DNA of 5,353 nucleotides from Aquificaceae bacterium. Lineage in GTDB: Bacteria > Aquificota > Aquificia > Aquificales > Aquificaceae. Below the pieces are notes generated by a model, which saw nothing but the letters and a program-made list of their open reading frames with translations, did not search any database and was not told where the DNA came from. Position 1 is the stretch's first letter. Every line of letters starts with the position of its first letter. Where the stretch lies: contig JANWYC010000087.1 of assembly GCA_025057245.1 (NCBI GenBank), positions 1 through 5,353 of the forward strand, in the 5' to 3' direction. The position numbers were made by a program, and so were the translations under genes. Below are positions 5,074 to 5,353 of this stretch, in pieces.

Positions 5074-5353
5074 TCTATCAAGCCTCCATAAAATGCCTGT
5101 CTTAGACCTTTGTAGCTCTCGTATTCACACAGCGGTAGTTCATGAAGTCCGTGATGCACCATAGAGGCATCCAAATAACAGGCAAAGCCAATGGTTATCC
5201 GCACCGCAGGCACACCCTTCGCCCCTATCCTCTCCGCATCTTTAGTGGTCTCAAGGTCACCTTCGATGACACCAAATCTTAGGTCTGTTAGCAGTTCGGC
5301 GGTCTTTTCCAGAAGGGACGTCTTACCTGCGCCCGGTGATGACATAAGATTTA
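5070..5353 (-). pseudogene. hypB: hypB remnant: hydrogenase nickel-incorporation GTPase, truncated at the C terminus (5' end outside window)
   Basis: Translated from the right edge the frame reads NLMSSPGAGKTSLLEKT, the HypB P-loop, so the ATG at 5345 is probably internal and the gene begins beyond 5353. It continues with VIEGDLETTKDAERI, GVPAV and LDASMVHHGLHELPL, all characteristic of HypB, which loads nickel into [NiFe]-hydrogenase with HypA. After LPL the match stops: a 19-residue unrelated tail (CEYESYKGLRQAFYGGLID) leads to TAA. Missing are the ENVGNLVCP motif with its metal-binding cysteine, the NKxD guanine-specificity motif and the rest of the G domain, about half of the GTPase. In addition the conserved CHLDA metal motif reads CYLDA, and the usual xxNTGxxC segment reads RITIGFAC. 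The other frames near the break do not restore the HypB sequence, so this is a truncation or recombination end rather than one frameshift. A functional role is unlikely but a product may still be made. Confidence 0.8.

Noticed and set aside
5020..5110. Bidirectional terminator between the converging archaemetzincin and hypB remnant
   Set aside because: The stop codons overlap, and no GC-rich hairpin with a T-run is present; GTGC...GCAC pairs over only 4 bases.
5070..5130. Simple frameshift as the explanation for the short HypB
   Set aside because: The other two minus-strand frames after the HELPL codons hit stops quickly and do not encode the expected HypB continuation, so a single-base error does not restore the gene.

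Overview
The window looks like chromosomal DNA from a thermophilic, chemolithoautotrophic bacterium of the Aquificaceae (Hydrogenobacter/Thermocrinis type). The sequence-level reasons are tightly overlapping genes, moderate GC, heavy use of AGG/AGA, ATA and CTA codons, and Lys/Glu-rich proteins. The gene content agrees: a fumarate reductase/succinate dehydrogenase iron-sulfur subunit, a NifA-like sigma-54 activator, a HypB (hydrogenase maturation) remnant and a bacterial archaemetzincin. The lineage is inferred from gene content and style, not from a marker gene.

Left half (minus strand, read from about 2700 down to 1): one compact unit of four genes. In order of transcription these are a small putative lipoprotein resembling the C-terminal periplasmic domain of the cytochrome c biogenesis protein CcmI; a four-helix UPF0114 (YqhA-type) membrane protein; a GAF-AAA+-Fis sigma-54 activator; and the N-terminal 96 residues of FrdB/SdhB, which runs off the left edge. 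The junctions are a 4-base overlap, a 1-base overlap and a 1-base gap, so co-transcription and translational coupling are likely. A TATAAT box lies only 11 bases before the first start codon, suggesting a nearly leaderless mRNA.

Middle (2689-2998): a 310-base divergent intergenic region. It holds the minus-strand promoter, an imperfect long inverted repeat, a doubtful 46-codon ORF, two small back-to-back hairpins, and a good sigma-70-type promoter plus strong Shine-Dalgarno for the rightward genes.

Right half (plus strand, 2999-5073): a four-gene overlapping unit. It encodes a two-helix DUF2892 membrane protein, RuvX/YqgF (16S rRNA maturation nuclease), MltG (endolytic murein transglycosylase) and an archaemetzincin zinc protease. 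Every junction overlaps (4, 4 and 14 bases), and two of the four genes use TTG or GTG starts. The ruvX-mltG pairing is housekeeping; the archaemetzincin is an accessory rider.

Right edge (5353-5070, minus strand): a HypB GTPase fragment that keeps the P-loop and first half of the G domain, then ends in an unrelated 19-residue tail and a stop codon. That stop overlaps the archaemetzincin stop. It lacks the later G motifs and has lost a conserved metal-site histidine, so it reads as a decayed or rearranged hypB copy. No complete novel defence, mobile or RNA system is evident. The most unusual points are the hypB remnant, the detached CcmI-like domain, the sigma-54 activator embedded in the operon of a TCA-cycle enzyme, and the structured intergenic region.
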